A stretch of DNA of 64,000 nt from Lachnospiraceae bacterium (lineage in GTDB: Bacteria > Bacillota > Clostridia > Lachnospirales > Lachnospiraceae): NCBI GenBank assembly GCA_017503735.1, contig JAFVSN010000050.1:29778-93777 (forward strand). Reading direction: 5' to 3'. Shown in pieces: positions 39,962 through 49,608 of the stretch. Numbering within the stretch: position 1 is the first letter of the stretch; every line of letters starts with the position of its first letter. The position numbers and the translations under genes are program-made. Under the pieces are notes generated by a model. That model did no database searches. It had not been told where the DNA came from and saw only the letters and a program-made list of their open reading frames with translations.

Positions 39962-41389
39962 TTAACTCTGTAACAAGGATAAAATCTGTTGCGGTCTTTC
40001 GTTTGCCTGGGCAAGCATCGCATTACCCGACTGGGAAAGCACTTGCTGCTGGGTAAAGTTCACCATTTCCTTTGCCATATCCACATCTTCTACACGGGAT
40101 AATGCTTCCGTTAAGTTTTCTGCGGAAATATTTAAGCTGTTGATAGAGTGTTCCAAACGATTCTGATAAGCACCGAGCTTTGCACGAATGGAGGAAACCT
40201 CATTGATTGCATTTTCAAAAATCGTGATTGCCTTCTGGGCGGATTCCTGGGTATTTACATTGACTACCGAAGTTCCTAACGTATCCGTATCCACCTTCGG
40301 GATACGTACTTCCATGGTCTGACCTTCGTTTGCACCGATTTGCAAATCCATCGGTCCGGCCTTTAACACCGTTACGGTTGCTTCGGCAGCACCTTCCACT
40401 TTGAACTTCATCTTAAAGTCATCCACATCCGTTACGGTTACATAATCTCCGTCTACGGACACCGTTGCGGTACGGGAAAATCCGGTGGAATAATCCAAGG
40501 TTACCTTCGCATCCGCTCCGCCGCCGGATCTGCCGGAGGCAAATCCCAAAGCATCCGCCAACTTCTGATTATCGCAGAAAATTTCGATGGATGCGTCCTC
40601 ACCCAAATCCTTACTCTCAAATAAAATATATTCCGCGTCGGCGATTGTACTTACTTCCTGTTCTCCTGCCGCATTTTCTTTCATCGGTGTTACATTGATT
40701 CCTACGTTGGAGCCTGCTTCACGAAGTTTTTCGTAAATATCCTCAATGGAATCATCCTTTGTCACCTCGATTTCCTTTTCGTTAATGGAAATCTTACCTT
40801 CAAATCCGTCACCCAACTTTGTCGTTCTGTCTGCGGTCGGAATCTCGTCCATCTGTACCTTTGCCGGCTGTGGCGCAGTGTCTACGGTAAGTTTATACTC
40901 CGTAATGGAAACGGAATCCGATAAAGAGATCAACTGGATTTTCTCGTTGTCGGAATAAGAACGGCGGTCTACCGTACCGTTTAACAGCTTCTTCGTATTA
41001 AATTCCGTAGTGGTGGAAACTCGGTTGATTTCTTCGTTTAACTGGTCGATTTCGTCCTGAATCGCCGCACGGTCTTCGTCGGTATTTACTCCGTTTGCCG
41101 CCTGCACGGAAAGCTCACGCATACGCTGAAGCATAGCCTCTACTTCATCCAGTGCACCTTCTGCGGTCTGAATCACGGAAATACCGTCTGCCGCATTACG
41201 GGATGCCTGTTCCAATCCCGCAATCTGGGTTTTCATTTTTTCGGAAATTGCCAGACCCGCCGCATCATCTGCCGCACGGTTGATACGATATCCGGAAGAA
41301 AGACGTTCCAGGCTCTTATCCAGAGCATTCCCCGTCTTTCCGAGAATGTTACACGCCTTAAGCGCCGAAATGTTATGATTGATTCTCAT
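39962..41389 (-). CDS. fliC: Flagellin
   Basis: This 475-residue flagellin has the conserved ends: N-terminal D0/D1 (MRINHNISALKACNILGKTG, then LERLSSGYRINRAADDAAGL) and C-terminal D1/D0 (about 390-475, ending LAQANERPQQILSLLQS). The TLR5-recognised stretch is seen as LQRMRELSVQAANG. The middle (about 150-390) is variable, with Asp/Gly-rich beta segments. It builds the filament and is exported by the flagellar type III system. SD AAAGGAACAGG. No separate sigma-28 promoter was found in the 50 nt before it; the TAAG-type word occurs three times in that gap. Translation or stability control there is possible. Confidence 0.95.
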   Translation of the reverse strand: MRINHNISALKACNILGKTGNALDKSLERLSSGYRINRAADDAAGLAISEKMKTQIAGLEQASRNAADGISVIQTAEGALDEVEAMLQRMRELSVQAANGVNTDEDRAAIQDEIDQLNEEINRVSTTTEFNTKKLLNGTVDRRSYSDNEKIQLISLSDSVSITEYKLTVDTAPQPAKVQMDEIPTADRTTKLGDGFEGKISINEKEIEVTKDDSIEDIYEKLREAGSNVGINVTPMKENAAGEQEVSTIADAEYILFESKDLGEDASIEIFCDNQKLADALGFASGRSGGGADAKVTLDYSTGFSRTATVSVDGDYVTVTDVDDFKMKFKVEGAAEATVTVLKAGPMDLQIGANEGQTMEVRIPKVDTDTLGTSVVNVNTQESAQKAITIFENAINEVSSIRAKLGAYQNRLEHSINSLNISAENLTEALSRVEDVDMAKEMVNFTQQQVLSQSGNAMLAQANERPQQILSLLQS

Positions 41390-41439
41390 ACTGTCACCTG
41401 TTCCTTTCCGGGACGGTCTTACGTATCCTTACGCAAGTC

Positions 41440-44400
41440 TTATGCCCGCTCGATTTCCATGATATGAACAAATACCGCCTTGGAGGCCGCTAAAAGCTGC
41501 GCCGTATCCGGCTTTTCTCCCATTTGCGGTTCGGTGACATCTCCTTCCTTGTCAATGCCCGGAATACGATTCACGGTATATTCTCCCATTCTTGCGTCCG
41601 GTCCGCAATATACCATGGCATCCGTTACTCCTAAATCAAGTAATCGTACTGTCAGCTCCCGTTTGCTGTGTTCAAGCAGCTCGGTTCCTTCCCGGGAATC
41701 ACTGCTGACAAAACAGAATATCTGATTGTCTTCTATCTGTAAGTCCGCCTGTACATTTCCCAGCTTCACAAGCGGAATCTTTACCGATGCCTTTCCACCC
41801 TCTGTTCCTTCGTTTTCCGTCTGTAAGGTAACACGCATACTCTTAATACCTTCTGCGGTTTCTACCGGGAAATCGAAGCATTCCTTTCCTGCGCATTCCC
41901 CGCGCAGTTTTACTCCCATCTTAATTTGTTTCAGTGCCTTCAAATCAACCGAAGTCGGTTCTCCGGCATTGTGCATATCGTCTTCTAAGTCGCGGACTGC
42001 CTTTTTCAGGTTACGATAATAACCGTCCGCTACCCGTACATCAAAGAGACTTTCCGTGCTGTCCGCTCCGCCGGCTGCCAACAGGGCTTCTGCCTCATTT
42101 TCCGCCGCCTCTGTCTTTTCATCCCTGCGGAACTGCTTTAACAGCTTCCCTAACTTTCCGTACATTTCGCCGGTACCGGATAAGAACTCCTTTGCCGCCT
42201 CCACATTGTTTGCGGTTACCACAAGACCCAAACCCTGTAAAAACTCCGGTGCCTGTTCCGCCGTTTCTGCGGTCATACGGAGATTCTGCACTGCCTGCAT
42301 GGTCTCCTCCGGTGTCGGAGCAATGTTTTCTTTATACATCTCATACCCATCACTAACCGATATATCGGCAATTTTTCCCGGAATCTTAATACCGGAAAGA
42401 ATTTGTGCATCGATCCGGTTGCTGTTCGGTAACATTTCACGAACCTTGCCCATCGTCTCATCCGCTGCCACATCGATACCGCCCATCTTTGCGGTACGCA
42501 TGGCTGACAAAAGATTTCCGAGGGTCAGTTCCTTGCCACTGTCCATGACCGCTCCGATAGCTGCCCCGTCGGTCTTTTCCAACTGGTTAAACAGACGATA
42601 CATTCCGATATAAGCAGTACGTTCTTCCGGTGTCACCCCAGCACTCTTTTCCATTTTAAATAAGTATCTTGCAAACTTCTCCGTATCCTGCTCAAGTCCG
42701 TCTTCCATCCGGATTTCCGCTACTCTGCGGGAAAGATTATCCACCGTTTCGGTGAGAGGATTGATGCCTTCCCGGATGAGGCGTAGTGCCGCTGCCGGGT
42801 GCATATTTTCGATTAAATCCGTTACCTTCTTATCGTATTCTTTTACCGCATCCATGTTATTTGCGGTAAGCTCAATGGAATTATAGGCAAGAATACGCAC
42901 CGCACGGAGATTCTCCGCAGACGCTTCCATACCGAGAGACTTTAACAATTCCCCATTGCCCGCAAAGGCATTGTTGATGGAATCTCCCAACGCGGCCTGC
43001 GGTCTGGTTCCCAACATATCGTAAGCCTCTCCCGCCCGTTGCATCTTTGCTCCGAGCCCCGCTCCTGCGTTTGCCAGTGCCTCTAAGGTTACATCTCCCC
43101 TGTTTTCAAAAGTCACACCCAGCGTATAACTCGGCGACTTGGACAGACTGTCGATATTCTGCATAGTTCTCCGGAACATATCTTCCATGGTGCGGTTTCC
43201 GGCAAAGCCGGCCTCGTCGGTATAAAAACGATAATAATTATTTTCAAGTACACGAAGTCCGTCTACTACTTTCGCAAGACCGGAAGTATCGATACGGATT
43301 CCCTGTCGCTCCAAGCGATACGCAGACTCCGTGGTCATCTTTAAGCGAATCTCTTCCAGACGCCTCTTGGCACGAACCACACTGATGTCAAAATCCATGG
43401 AGAACCCGGACACTTCGGCCAAAACCGCCTGCTCTAAGGTACTCGGGCGGGAATCGTTCCGCAACTCATCCTCCGCAAAAGCAAGTTCGTTAAAAGTAAC
43501 GTCTTCTCTTGCCGCCTGTTGCATGGCACGGCTGAGTACCGTTCCGTCCGGTGCGCCCTGCCCCGGAGAAAGCTCCTGTACCTTTTCTGCCGCTTTCTTT
43601 ACATAAGCACGTTCTACCGTATCCGGCGTAAAGCCCTTCATGCGCTCTACCCGTTCCCCGACTTCCGCTCTGGTCAGTAGCGTAAGGTTGGCATGAATCG
43701 GCTGTTTCCCGTCAAGCATGGCAGTCACTGCCAGCTCCGCCACTTCCTCCGGGGTACGCAGCTTTACATCACTAAGCTGCTCCATCCGTACCAGATTTTC
43801 CGGTGTCAACGGAAGTCCGTGCTCCGTCAGCCATCTGGCATTTCCTAAGTTTTCTTCATTGATCGGAAGATTTGCATTGACACACACCTGATTAGCGGAC
43901 TTGGTTAGATTTTCCCATACTTTATCGGAGACCGGTGTGGACTTCACATTCCCGGCACTGTACTGGGCCATATACACATTCTCAATGGTCGGTTCTTTCC
44001 CGAACTTCACCATATAATACTGTACCGACTCGGACATCCCGGAAAGATTTCCGGCAAACTCCACCGCCTGAAACACTTTATTTACCGTTGCTTCCGTTAC
44101 CGGCATCCCCACAGCCAGCAATTTTTCCGCAATGAATTCCGCTGCCGGATTGCCCTTTAAGGCTTTTTTCGCCACGTTAATTACAGCTTCCCGTTTTTCG
44201 GCAAGCTTTGCTTTTTGTCCCTCTAAATTTTCTGCTTTTAACTCCCGTCCCAGACGAATCCGCTCAATGGCTCTGGAAAGCTGGGTCGCTGTCAATTCTT
44301 CCACAGTGACCCCTTCCGCGCGCAGGGCATCATAATCTTCCTCAGAGAGCTGCCCCGCAGATTCCTCTAACGTCTTTTCTTCTTCCTGTATGGTTTCCGG

Positions 44401-44628
44401 GTTCTCCTCCGGATGATTTTTACTTACATCGCCGTAGCAAATTTCCTCCTCCACATTGCCGACAGCTCCCTCTGATACACTTACCGCAATATCGGTGTTA
44501 CCGCCATCCTTGACGGTTTGTGTTGCAAACGTTGCGGAAAAATCCTTTCCCGCAGCAGTGGCGGAGCGTTGTACTTCATTTTCCTTCTCCGGATTCATTC
44601 CTCCGAACAAAGACTGGATTCCGTTCAT
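41440..44628 (-). CDS. Very large flagellar-locus protein (DUF6240-like, FliK-like C-terminus)
   Basis: The 1062-residue product is soluble, helical and rich in Glu/Ala, without signal peptide. It contains many copies of a degenerate unit in the form G-x-[x]-[LVP]-T-x-E-N-[LVM]-x-x-[AV]: for example LPLTPENLVRMEQL, LPINEENLGNARWL, MEASAENLRAVRIL, IELTANNMDAVKEY and LVVTANNVEAAKEF. The last 120 residues (LVKLGNVQADLQIEDNQIFC then SREGTELLEHSKRELTVRLL) resemble the C-terminal domain of FliK hook-length proteins. DUF6240 proteins next to flagellin in Lachnospiraceae fit this description; that label is from memory. A role as a molecular ruler or export-switch protein is plausible. A sigma-28-like promoter lies upstream. 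Confidence 0.68.
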   Translation of the reverse strand: MNGIQSLFGGMNPEKENEVQRSATAAGKDFSATFATQTVKDGGNTDIAVSVSEGAVGNVEEEICYGDVSKNHPEENPETIQEEEKTLEESAGQLSEEDYDALRAEGVTVEELTATQLSRAIERIRLGRELKAENLEGQKAKLAEKREAVINVAKKALKGNPAAEFIAEKLLAVGMPVTEATVNKVFQAVEFAGNLSGMSESVQYYMVKFGKEPTIENVYMAQYSAGNVKSTPVSDKVWENLTKSANQVCVNANLPINEENLGNARWLTEHGLPLTPENLVRMEQLSDVKLRTPEEVAELAVTAMLDGKQPIHANLTLLTRAEVGERVERMKGFTPDTVERAYVKKAAEKVQELSPGQGAPDGTVLSRAMQQAAREDVTFNELAFAEDELRNDSRPSTLEQAVLAEVSGFSMDFDISVVRAKRRLEEIRLKMTTESAYRLERQGIRIDTSGLAKVVDGLRVLENNYYRFYTDEAGFAGNRTMEDMFRRTMQNIDSLSKSPSYTLGVTFENRGDVTLEALANAGAGLGAKMQRAGEAYDMLGTRPQAALGDSINNAFAGNGELLKSLGMEASAENLRAVRILAYNSIELTANNMDAVKEYDKKVTDLIENMHPAAALRLIREGINPLTETVDNLSRRVAEIRMEDGLEQDTEKFARYLFKMEKSAGVTPEERTAYIGMYRLFNQLEKTDGAAIGAVMDSGKELTLGNLLSAMRTAKMGGIDVAADETMGKVREMLPNSNRIDAQILSGIKIPGKIADISVSDGYEMYKENIAPTPEETMQAVQNLRMTAETAEQAPEFLQGLGLVVTANNVEAAKEFLSGTGEMYGKLGKLLKQFRRDEKTEAAENEAEALLAAGGADSTESLFDVRVADGYYRNLKKAVRDLEDDMHNAGEPTSVDLKALKQIKMGVKLRGECAGKECFDFPVETAEGIKSMRVTLQTENEGTEGGKASVKIPLVKLGNVQADLQIEDNQIFCFVSSDSREGTELLEHSKRELTVRLLDLGVTDAMVYCGPDARMGEYTVNRIPGIDKEGDVTEPQMGEKPDTAQLLAASKAVFVHIMEIERA

Positions 44629-44666
44629 ACCAACGCCTCCTCCGTGATTCCTGTTTTCTTTACTAA

Positions 44667-44696
44667 TTATTTCGGCGGTTTTGCGGAAAATCTTTA
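44667..44696 (-). promoter_or_regulatory. Sigma-28-like flagellar promoter
   Basis: On the minus strand TAAAG (44696-44692) is followed after 15 nt by GCCGAAATAA (44676-44667), close to the flagellar TAAA / GCCGATAA pattern. It would drive the DUF6240-like gene, flagellin and fliS. The spacing is one base longer than the classic one. Confidence 0.6.
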
Positions 44697-44754
44697 TACA
44701 TTTCTTCCTGTTCCCTCGAATAGATTATGAAGAATATCTCTTTTAGGAGCACCC

Positions 44755-46629
44755 ATGACTTGCTTGTTTCCCATAAATCCGTCACCGCAGAAGACCGACG
44801 TCCCGTTCCCTTTCAACAGAATCCGGTCCGTTCTCTTGGTTTTTTTTCTCTTTGTTGTTTCCTGTCTTTTTCTCGGGGGGTGTTCGAAAAAAACACCCGC
44901 ACCTACAGAAGCCGTCTCCTTCTCCTCTTTTTTGGATGACTTTTTCCGGGAATATGCCACGGCAGATACTCTTTCTTTGCATTATACCGTTCAAAATCCG
45001 GAGGCTTTCAATCTCATAAAACCAAAGGTTTCTTTCGGACATTTCAGCAAAAAAACTTTGCTTGACGCAAACAAAACCGCAACGGAATATCTCCATCGGT
45101 TACATGAAATTTCCCGTGACGCATTGGAACCTTCCGAACAACTGACCTATAATCTGATGGAATATGCCCTGAAAAACTCCGTTCTGCCGGAGAATGCAGT
45201 TTACTATGACTCTCCCCTCGGTCCTACAACGGGCTTACAAACACAGCTTCCGATTTTATTGGCAGAGTACCGTTTTGCCTCTTTAGAAGACGTGGACGAC
45301 TACTTTTTGCTCTTAAACAATCTGCCCGACTACTTTTCGGAAGTCTGTTCTTTTGAAAAAGAACGCACCAATGCGGGAACCCAGGCCTGCGCCGAAGTCC
45401 TTTCCCGCATCCTTCTGCAGTGCAAATCCTTTGTGGAAGATCCGGGAAATAACTTTCTGATTGAAAGCTTTCCGGAACGTCTGGCCGCCCTTCCGGACCT
45501 ATCTGCCACAAAAATCGCCGAGCTGTGTATCACCAATCAAAAACTGATATTCACCAAAGTGATTCCCGCTTATGAACAGCTGATAGAAACCCTGACCACC
45601 CTTATGGATCCCTCGATTCCTGCCCGGGGACTGTCCTCTTTTCCGGACGGAAATGCTTATTATGAACACCTGGTACGAAGCACCACCGGCACCGGCAGAC
45701 CTATGGAAGAAATCGAAAGAATGTTGGAACAAGCACTGAAAGAAAACATGCTTACCATGATTACGCTTTATCAATCCGACACTTTACAGAATGAATGGAA
45801 ACAGTACCGTACCCGGGGACTCACCATCAAATACGCTTCTTCCGAATTGTCTCCGGAAGCCGCGACGCCCCAACAGACTACAACTCCTGTCCCTGCGTAT
45901 TCCGCTTCTTTGTTAACCGGGTTGCAAGAGCAAATTCTCGTAGATTTTCCGGCTCCGGCAAACGCCTCCTTCCGGGTACAAACCGTTCATCCGTCCCTGG
46001 AAGACTTTATCAGTCCTGCTTTGTATCTTGTCCCGCCCATGGACGCATATACGGAAAACGCAATCTATATTAATCAGGCAAAGTGTTCTATTGAGAACTT
46101 ATTTTCTACCCTTGCTCACGAAGGGTATCCGGGGCATCTTTATCAGAATACCTTTTTTGCCGCCACCGCTCCGCATCCTGCCCGTATGATTCTTAACTTT
46201 ACCGGATATGACGAAGGGTGGGGAACCTACGCAGAACTTTTTGCTTACCGCTATGCGGATTGTTCCGAGGAATTACGACAATTTCTGATAGCAGAACAAG
46301 TTGCGGGACTCTGTCTTTACAGTCTTGCGGACTTTAAAATCCATTCCCGCGGTGCTTCACCGGAGGAGGTTATCTCCTTCCTTGGTGAATACGGGTTTTC
46401 TTCCGAACAGGCAGAAGAAGTTTTTTATACGTTACTCGCCGAACCGGCAATCTATCTACCGTATTCCGTAGGGTATCTGGAATTCTGTTCCTTACGGGAG
46501 CGCTACTATTCCCTTACGGGAAAGGATGCTTCCTTACAACCGTTTCACACCTTTTTACTGAAAACAGGACCGGCACCGTTTCCGATCCTTGAAAAAGAAC
46601 TTGTAAAGAAATATGCTGTAATGAAATAA
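44755..46629 (+). CDS. DUF885-family lipoprotein, putative carboxypeptidase-like
   Basis: The 624-residue product has a lipoprotein signal (VVSCLFLGGC, lipid Cys43) after a long basic N-terminal region, so the first 20 residues may not be needed, although TAGGAG precedes ATG 44755. The main body is a DUF885 domain with LAHEGYPGHLYQNTFF, the HExxxH-like motif that gives this family a zinc-peptidase character, and DEGWGTYAELFAYRYA further on. These enzymes are thought to be dipeptidyl-carboxypeptidase-like, with few characterised members. It lies outside the cell, anchored by lipid. It is transcribed divergently from the flagellar operon and ends in a bidirectional terminator. Confidence 0.85.
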   Translation: MTCLFPINPSPQKTDVPFPFNRIRSVLLVFFLFVVSCLFLGGCSKKTPAPTEAVSFSSFLDDFFREYATADTLSLHYTVQNPEAFNLIKPKVSFGHFSKKTLLDANKTATEYLHRLHEISRDALEPSEQLTYNLMEYALKNSVLPENAVYYDSPLGPTTGLQTQLPILLAEYRFASLEDVDDYFLLLNNLPDYFSEVCSFEKERTNAGTQACAEVLSRILLQCKSFVEDPGNNFLIESFPERLAALPDLSATKIAELCITNQKLIFTKVIPAYEQLIETLTTLMDPSIPARGLSSFPDGNAYYEHLVRSTTGTGRPMEEIERMLEQALKENMLTMITLYQSDTLQNEWKQYRTRGLTIKYASSELSPEAATPQQTTTPVPAYSASLLTGLQEQILVDFPAPANASFRVQTVHPSLEDFISPALYLVPPMDAYTENAIYINQAKCSIENLFSTLAHEGYPGHLYQNTFFAATAPHPARMILNFTGYDEGWGTYAELFAYRYADCSEELRQFLIAEQVAGLCLYSLADFKIHSRGASPEEVISFLGEYGFSSEQAEEVFYTLLAEPAIYLPYSVGYLEFCSLRERYYSLTGKDASLQPFHTFLLKTGPAPFPILEKELVKKYAVMK

Positions 46630-46635
46630 GCGCAA

Positions 46636-46686
46636 AAAGAAAGATGACAGGCGGGGTTCCCTTTCCTTGTCATCTTTCTTCTGCTT
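46636..46686. terminator. Bidirectional terminator between DUF885 and GGDEF-EAL genes
   Basis: AAGAAAGATGACAGG pairs with CCTTGTCATCTTTCTT (one G-U pair); T- and A-runs flank it on both sides. Confidence 0.78.
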
Positions 46687-46687
46687 T

Positions 46688-48961
46688 TTACATGTATATC
46701 CTTTCAAACTCTTCCAAAGACATCGGCTTTGCGAAATAATAACCCTGGAACATCTCACAACCGATTTCGGATAAAAACGACACTTGTTCTTCGTTCTCCA
46801 CGCCCTCTGTAATTACCGGCATCCCAAGTTGTTTGGAAAGTCCGATGACCATCTGCAGAATCTTCTTGCTTCGTTCTTCATCCTTTGCCTTATTTAAAAA
46901 TGCCATGTCAATTTTTAAAATATCTACATGAAGGTCCTTTAACATGTTTAACGAAGAATATCCGCTGCCGAAATCATCCATTTCTACAACAAATCCGTTT
47001 CGCCGCAACCTGGTAATTAACTCCATCTGTCGGTTAAAATCCATTACAATTGCGGTTTCTGTAATCTCTAGCTTTAAGTTTTTCGGCGCGATTTCATATT
47101 TTTCCACCAGTTCCATAAATGTCTGATACACATTCAGGAAATAGAAATCTCTCGGTGAAATGTTTACGGAAATATAAATGTCCTCTCTGCCTTGCTCCTT
47201 CCAGGTCTTTAACTGTTTACAAGCCTGTTCCCAAATATAACGGTCAATATCCGAGATCAAACCGTTCTTTTCAAACACCGGAATGAACTCTCCCGGACCG
47301 ATCCAGCCCTTCTCCAGATGCTCCCAGCGCACCAGCGCCTCTGTTCCCAATAACGTTCCGTCCACGGTCGTTTGCGGTTGTAAAAACATTTTAATCTGCC
47401 CGGTTTGCAGTGCCTGATCGAAATCCCTTACAAACTCCTGCTCTTTTAAAATTCCTTCCCGCAGTTTCTCATCATAATACGCAATCCGTTTATGATAATC
47501 ATCCTTAATGGTATGAATTGCCATACGAGCCCGGTCACACATTACCGATACCGGTAAATCCCGTTCCAACACTTCAAAAACACCCACATGTGTCACCACC
47601 GGAAACGCAATGGATTTCTCCACTCCACGCAAAAAATCTTCATTTTTTAATTCCGTGAAAAACTCTTCCTTAAAATTCTTTTTCGGCATCAGCATGGCAA
47701 ATACATCACTGCCGATTCGTCCGGTAACCACTGCACCGTTTACCTCTTCCTTAATCAAACGGGCTGCGTTTTTCAACACCGCATCCCCCATCGGCATACC
47801 GAAGGAATCATTGATAATCTTGAACTCTTTAATGTCGGTACATATTACAAGAAACTCCAGCTCCGGATACTTGTCCAAATACCGTCTTGCCTCTTCACAA
47901 AAATAATCTTTATTATACAGCCCCGTCAAACTATCGTGGGTTGCTTTGTATTGCTCTTGTTTCAAATCCTTGATTTCCTGGGTGCGGTCCTGTAACACAA
48001 AATATCCACCCTGTGCCTGATTATTTTTATCCCGGATTTGCTGTAACTGAATTCGCAAATCAACCTCGTCTTCCCCTCTGGAAAATGCTTGCTCTTCACA
48101 AAATTCTCCTACCTCCCGATATTTCCGGGAACACCATTTTTCCAACGGTTCCCCTTCCGCATTTACATAGGGATTCTCTTCCACTAACAAACTTTCCGCA
48201 AACCCGTTACTATAAAGCCGTCTTCCCTCCGCATCCAACACAAAAACCGCAATGGACATATCCTGCGTTACTTGTAACAAGGTGGATTGCAACAACTTTT
48301 GCGGTGTATAAACAAAAGCACAATAATAGATGCTGATGGCTTCTACAACATAACCCGCAACGGAAACATCAATTGCGGAGCTGACCGTAATGATGTTTAA
48401 TATAGTGATTGCTGTTGTGATGATTGCAATGGTTAAATACTTTTTCCGATAAAACGTCGGAGCCGTGAAAGAACCGTAAAACAATGTGATCAAAGAAAAC
48501 ACAACCAAACACAATACAATGGCATAATGAATATAAAAACACCAGGTAATTTCCAACTCATAAAACTGTTCTCCGCCGAACAGCACCACCGATTTTAAAC
48601 GAAACATGTGTCCGAACACGTTATTTAAAATCACAAACAAAGAATCCGCAAACAGAAGCAATAGCATCAACTTTCTTTTCACGTAGTCTTCAAATCGCCT
48701 TCCGATATATTCAAGGGAAAAACGCAACAGATAATACACCAGCCAACAAGATGCCACAAAATATAAACTGTAAGCCGCCAGACATACCCATTCATATCTG
48801 GTAAGTAACGTTACCAAATTACAAAGTACAATGAATAAACCGATTACAAGCGTTCTTCCTACAGTCCGCACCATACTGTGCTTTTCTTTCTGCGTTTTAT
48901 AAATATAAATCCCTATTATAATCATTGCCAATGTCAAAATAGAACCCAACAAAATTTTCAT
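46688..48961 (-). CDS. Membrane GGDEF-EAL protein, probable c-di-GMP phosphodiesterase
   Basis: The 757-residue protein has seven hydrophobic segments in residues 1-230 (7TM sensor type), a PAS-like region (about 235-345, with DAEGRRLYSNGFAESL), a GGDEF domain (about 350-510) and an EAL domain (about 515-757). In the GGDEF domain the signature is replaced by GRIGSDVFAMLM (GSDVF), so diguanylate cyclase activity is unlikely. The EAL domain keeps all key motifs: TEALVRW, EITETAIV, MDDFGSGYSSL, LKIDMAFL, ITEGVENE. The protein should degrade c-di-GMP at the membrane, with the GGDEF part perhaps as GTP sensor. ATG 48961 has AGGTGAT. Confidence 0.88.
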   Translation of the reverse strand: MKILLGSILTLAMIIIGIYIYKTQKEKHSMVRTVGRTLVIGLFIVLCNLVTLLTRYEWVCLAAYSLYFVASCWLVYYLLRFSLEYIGRRFEDYVKRKLMLLLLFADSLFVILNNVFGHMFRLKSVVLFGGEQFYELEITWCFYIHYAIVLCLVVFSLITLFYGSFTAPTFYRKKYLTIAIITTAITILNIITVSSAIDVSVAGYVVEAISIYYCAFVYTPQKLLQSTLLQVTQDMSIAVFVLDAEGRRLYSNGFAESLLVEENPYVNAEGEPLEKWCSRKYREVGEFCEEQAFSRGEDEVDLRIQLQQIRDKNNQAQGGYFVLQDRTQEIKDLKQEQYKATHDSLTGLYNKDYFCEEARRYLDKYPELEFLVICTDIKEFKIINDSFGMPMGDAVLKNAARLIKEEVNGAVVTGRIGSDVFAMLMPKKNFKEEFFTELKNEDFLRGVEKSIAFPVVTHVGVFEVLERDLPVSVMCDRARMAIHTIKDDYHKRIAYYDEKLREGILKEQEFVRDFDQALQTGQIKMFLQPQTTVDGTLLGTEALVRWEHLEKGWIGPGEFIPVFEKNGLISDIDRYIWEQACKQLKTWKEQGREDIYISVNISPRDFYFLNVYQTFMELVEKYEIAPKNLKLEITETAIVMDFNRQMELITRLRRNGFVVEMDDFGSGYSSLNMLKDLHVDILKIDMAFLNKAKDEERSKKILQMVIGLSKQLGMPVITEGVENEEQVSFLSEIGCEMFQGYYFAKPMSLEEFERIYM

Positions 48962-49138
48962 ACAATCACCTATTCTTCCTGACACTACACTTCCCGTTAT
49001 TAGACTCATTCTAATTTTACCATAAATTTACACAAAAATCCAGTCCTTTTTCACATTTTTCTTGTTCAAATTCAAACGCATCCCACATATTGTGTGCACA
49101 CTTTGTTTCTATACAAATCATAGTCTTCATTTTTCCTA

Positions 49139-49168
49139 TTGACATTCGCTCTTTTTTTGTGGTATGAT
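49139..49168 (+). promoter_or_regulatory. Sigma-A promoter of the polyamine-operon leader RNA
   Basis: TTGACA (49139-49144) and TATGAT (49163-49168) are separated by 18 nt. Transcription would start near 49175, 615 nt before the first codon of the operon. No other promoter is evident between here and the arginine decarboxylase gene. Confidence 0.72.
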
Positions 49169-49174
49169 TGCAAT

Positions 49175-49556
49175 TACTTTGGAAGGATGTTTACAGAGCC
49201 TTTCCAAGCAATTCTTGGGACCACTCCTTTGGAGTTGAGGCCATACGGACAGCCGGGTCCACTGCCGATTGGCGACGAAAGTTGCCTTATTGATTGAGTT
49301 AAAAGCTCAAATTTTATAAGTTGGTTACTTCATAACCGAAATTGCGTTTTGTGACGCAGACTTGTGAAACGGTCAATAAGAGTAGTAAAAGTGATTGCTA
49401 TATAGACTCTGATCATCCCGAATCCAGATATCAAATACTTCCACGTACCGGAGCATTCCGGTATCTTACTCCTATTTGTGTGGTTGTAATTTATTACTTT
49501 AACTGGGTAACGTATTATCGCAAGCTGTGTCGAAAGATGCAGCTTGCGTTTTTCGT
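49175..49556 (+). ncRNA. Hairpin-rich leader or small RNA of unknown family
   Basis: The roughly 380-nt region lacks a convincing ORF and can form a series of short stems: GGAAGG/CCTTTCC (49181, 49199), CCAAG/CTTGG (49204, 49214), GGACC/GGTCC (49218, 49256) enclosing ACTCC/GGAGT, GGCGAC/GTTGCC with GAAA loop (49271-49286), TTGAG/CTCAA (49294, 49306), GGTTA/TAACC (49323, 49333), TGCGT/ACGCA (49343, 49354) and TACCGGA/TCCGGTA (49446, 49457). It ends in the strong terminator 49519-49553. Since the only visible promoter precedes it, it is either a separate small RNA or the aptamer-and-terminator leader of the polyamine operon. I could not match it to any riboswitch, 6S, SRP, tmRNA or RNase P pattern I know. 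Confidence 0.5.
49519..49553 (+). terminator. Intrinsic terminator inside the polyamine leader
   Basis: CGCAAGCTG (49519-49527) pairs with CAGCTTGCG (49540-49548), followed by five T residues. It sits about 235 nt before the arginine decarboxylase start, so it ends a small RNA or serves as the off-switch of an attenuator. Confidence 0.85.
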
Positions 49557-49608
49557 GCTAGCAAAGTGAGTATTGAGGCGACGCTGCAAGCTTGCTTGCA
49601 ATAGTCGG

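Noticed and set aside
49235-49290. Possible cobalamin riboswitch because of an AGCCGG...CTGCC stretch similar to the B12 box
   Set aside because: The rest of the core is missing (no GGTG/AATCC and no GCCACTG element), and the downstream genes are not B12-related.
49175-49556. tmRNA, SRP RNA, 6S RNA or RNase P RNA as identity of the structured RNA
   Set aside because: None of the diagnostic words were found (tag-peptide reading frame and CCA end, GGAAG SRP loop, 6S central bubble, GAGGAAAGUC of RNase P).
49342-49569. 75-residue ORF in the polyamine leader
   Set aside because: No Shine-Dalgarno site, it runs through the terminator hairpin, and the translation shows no pattern; the region behaves as structured RNA.
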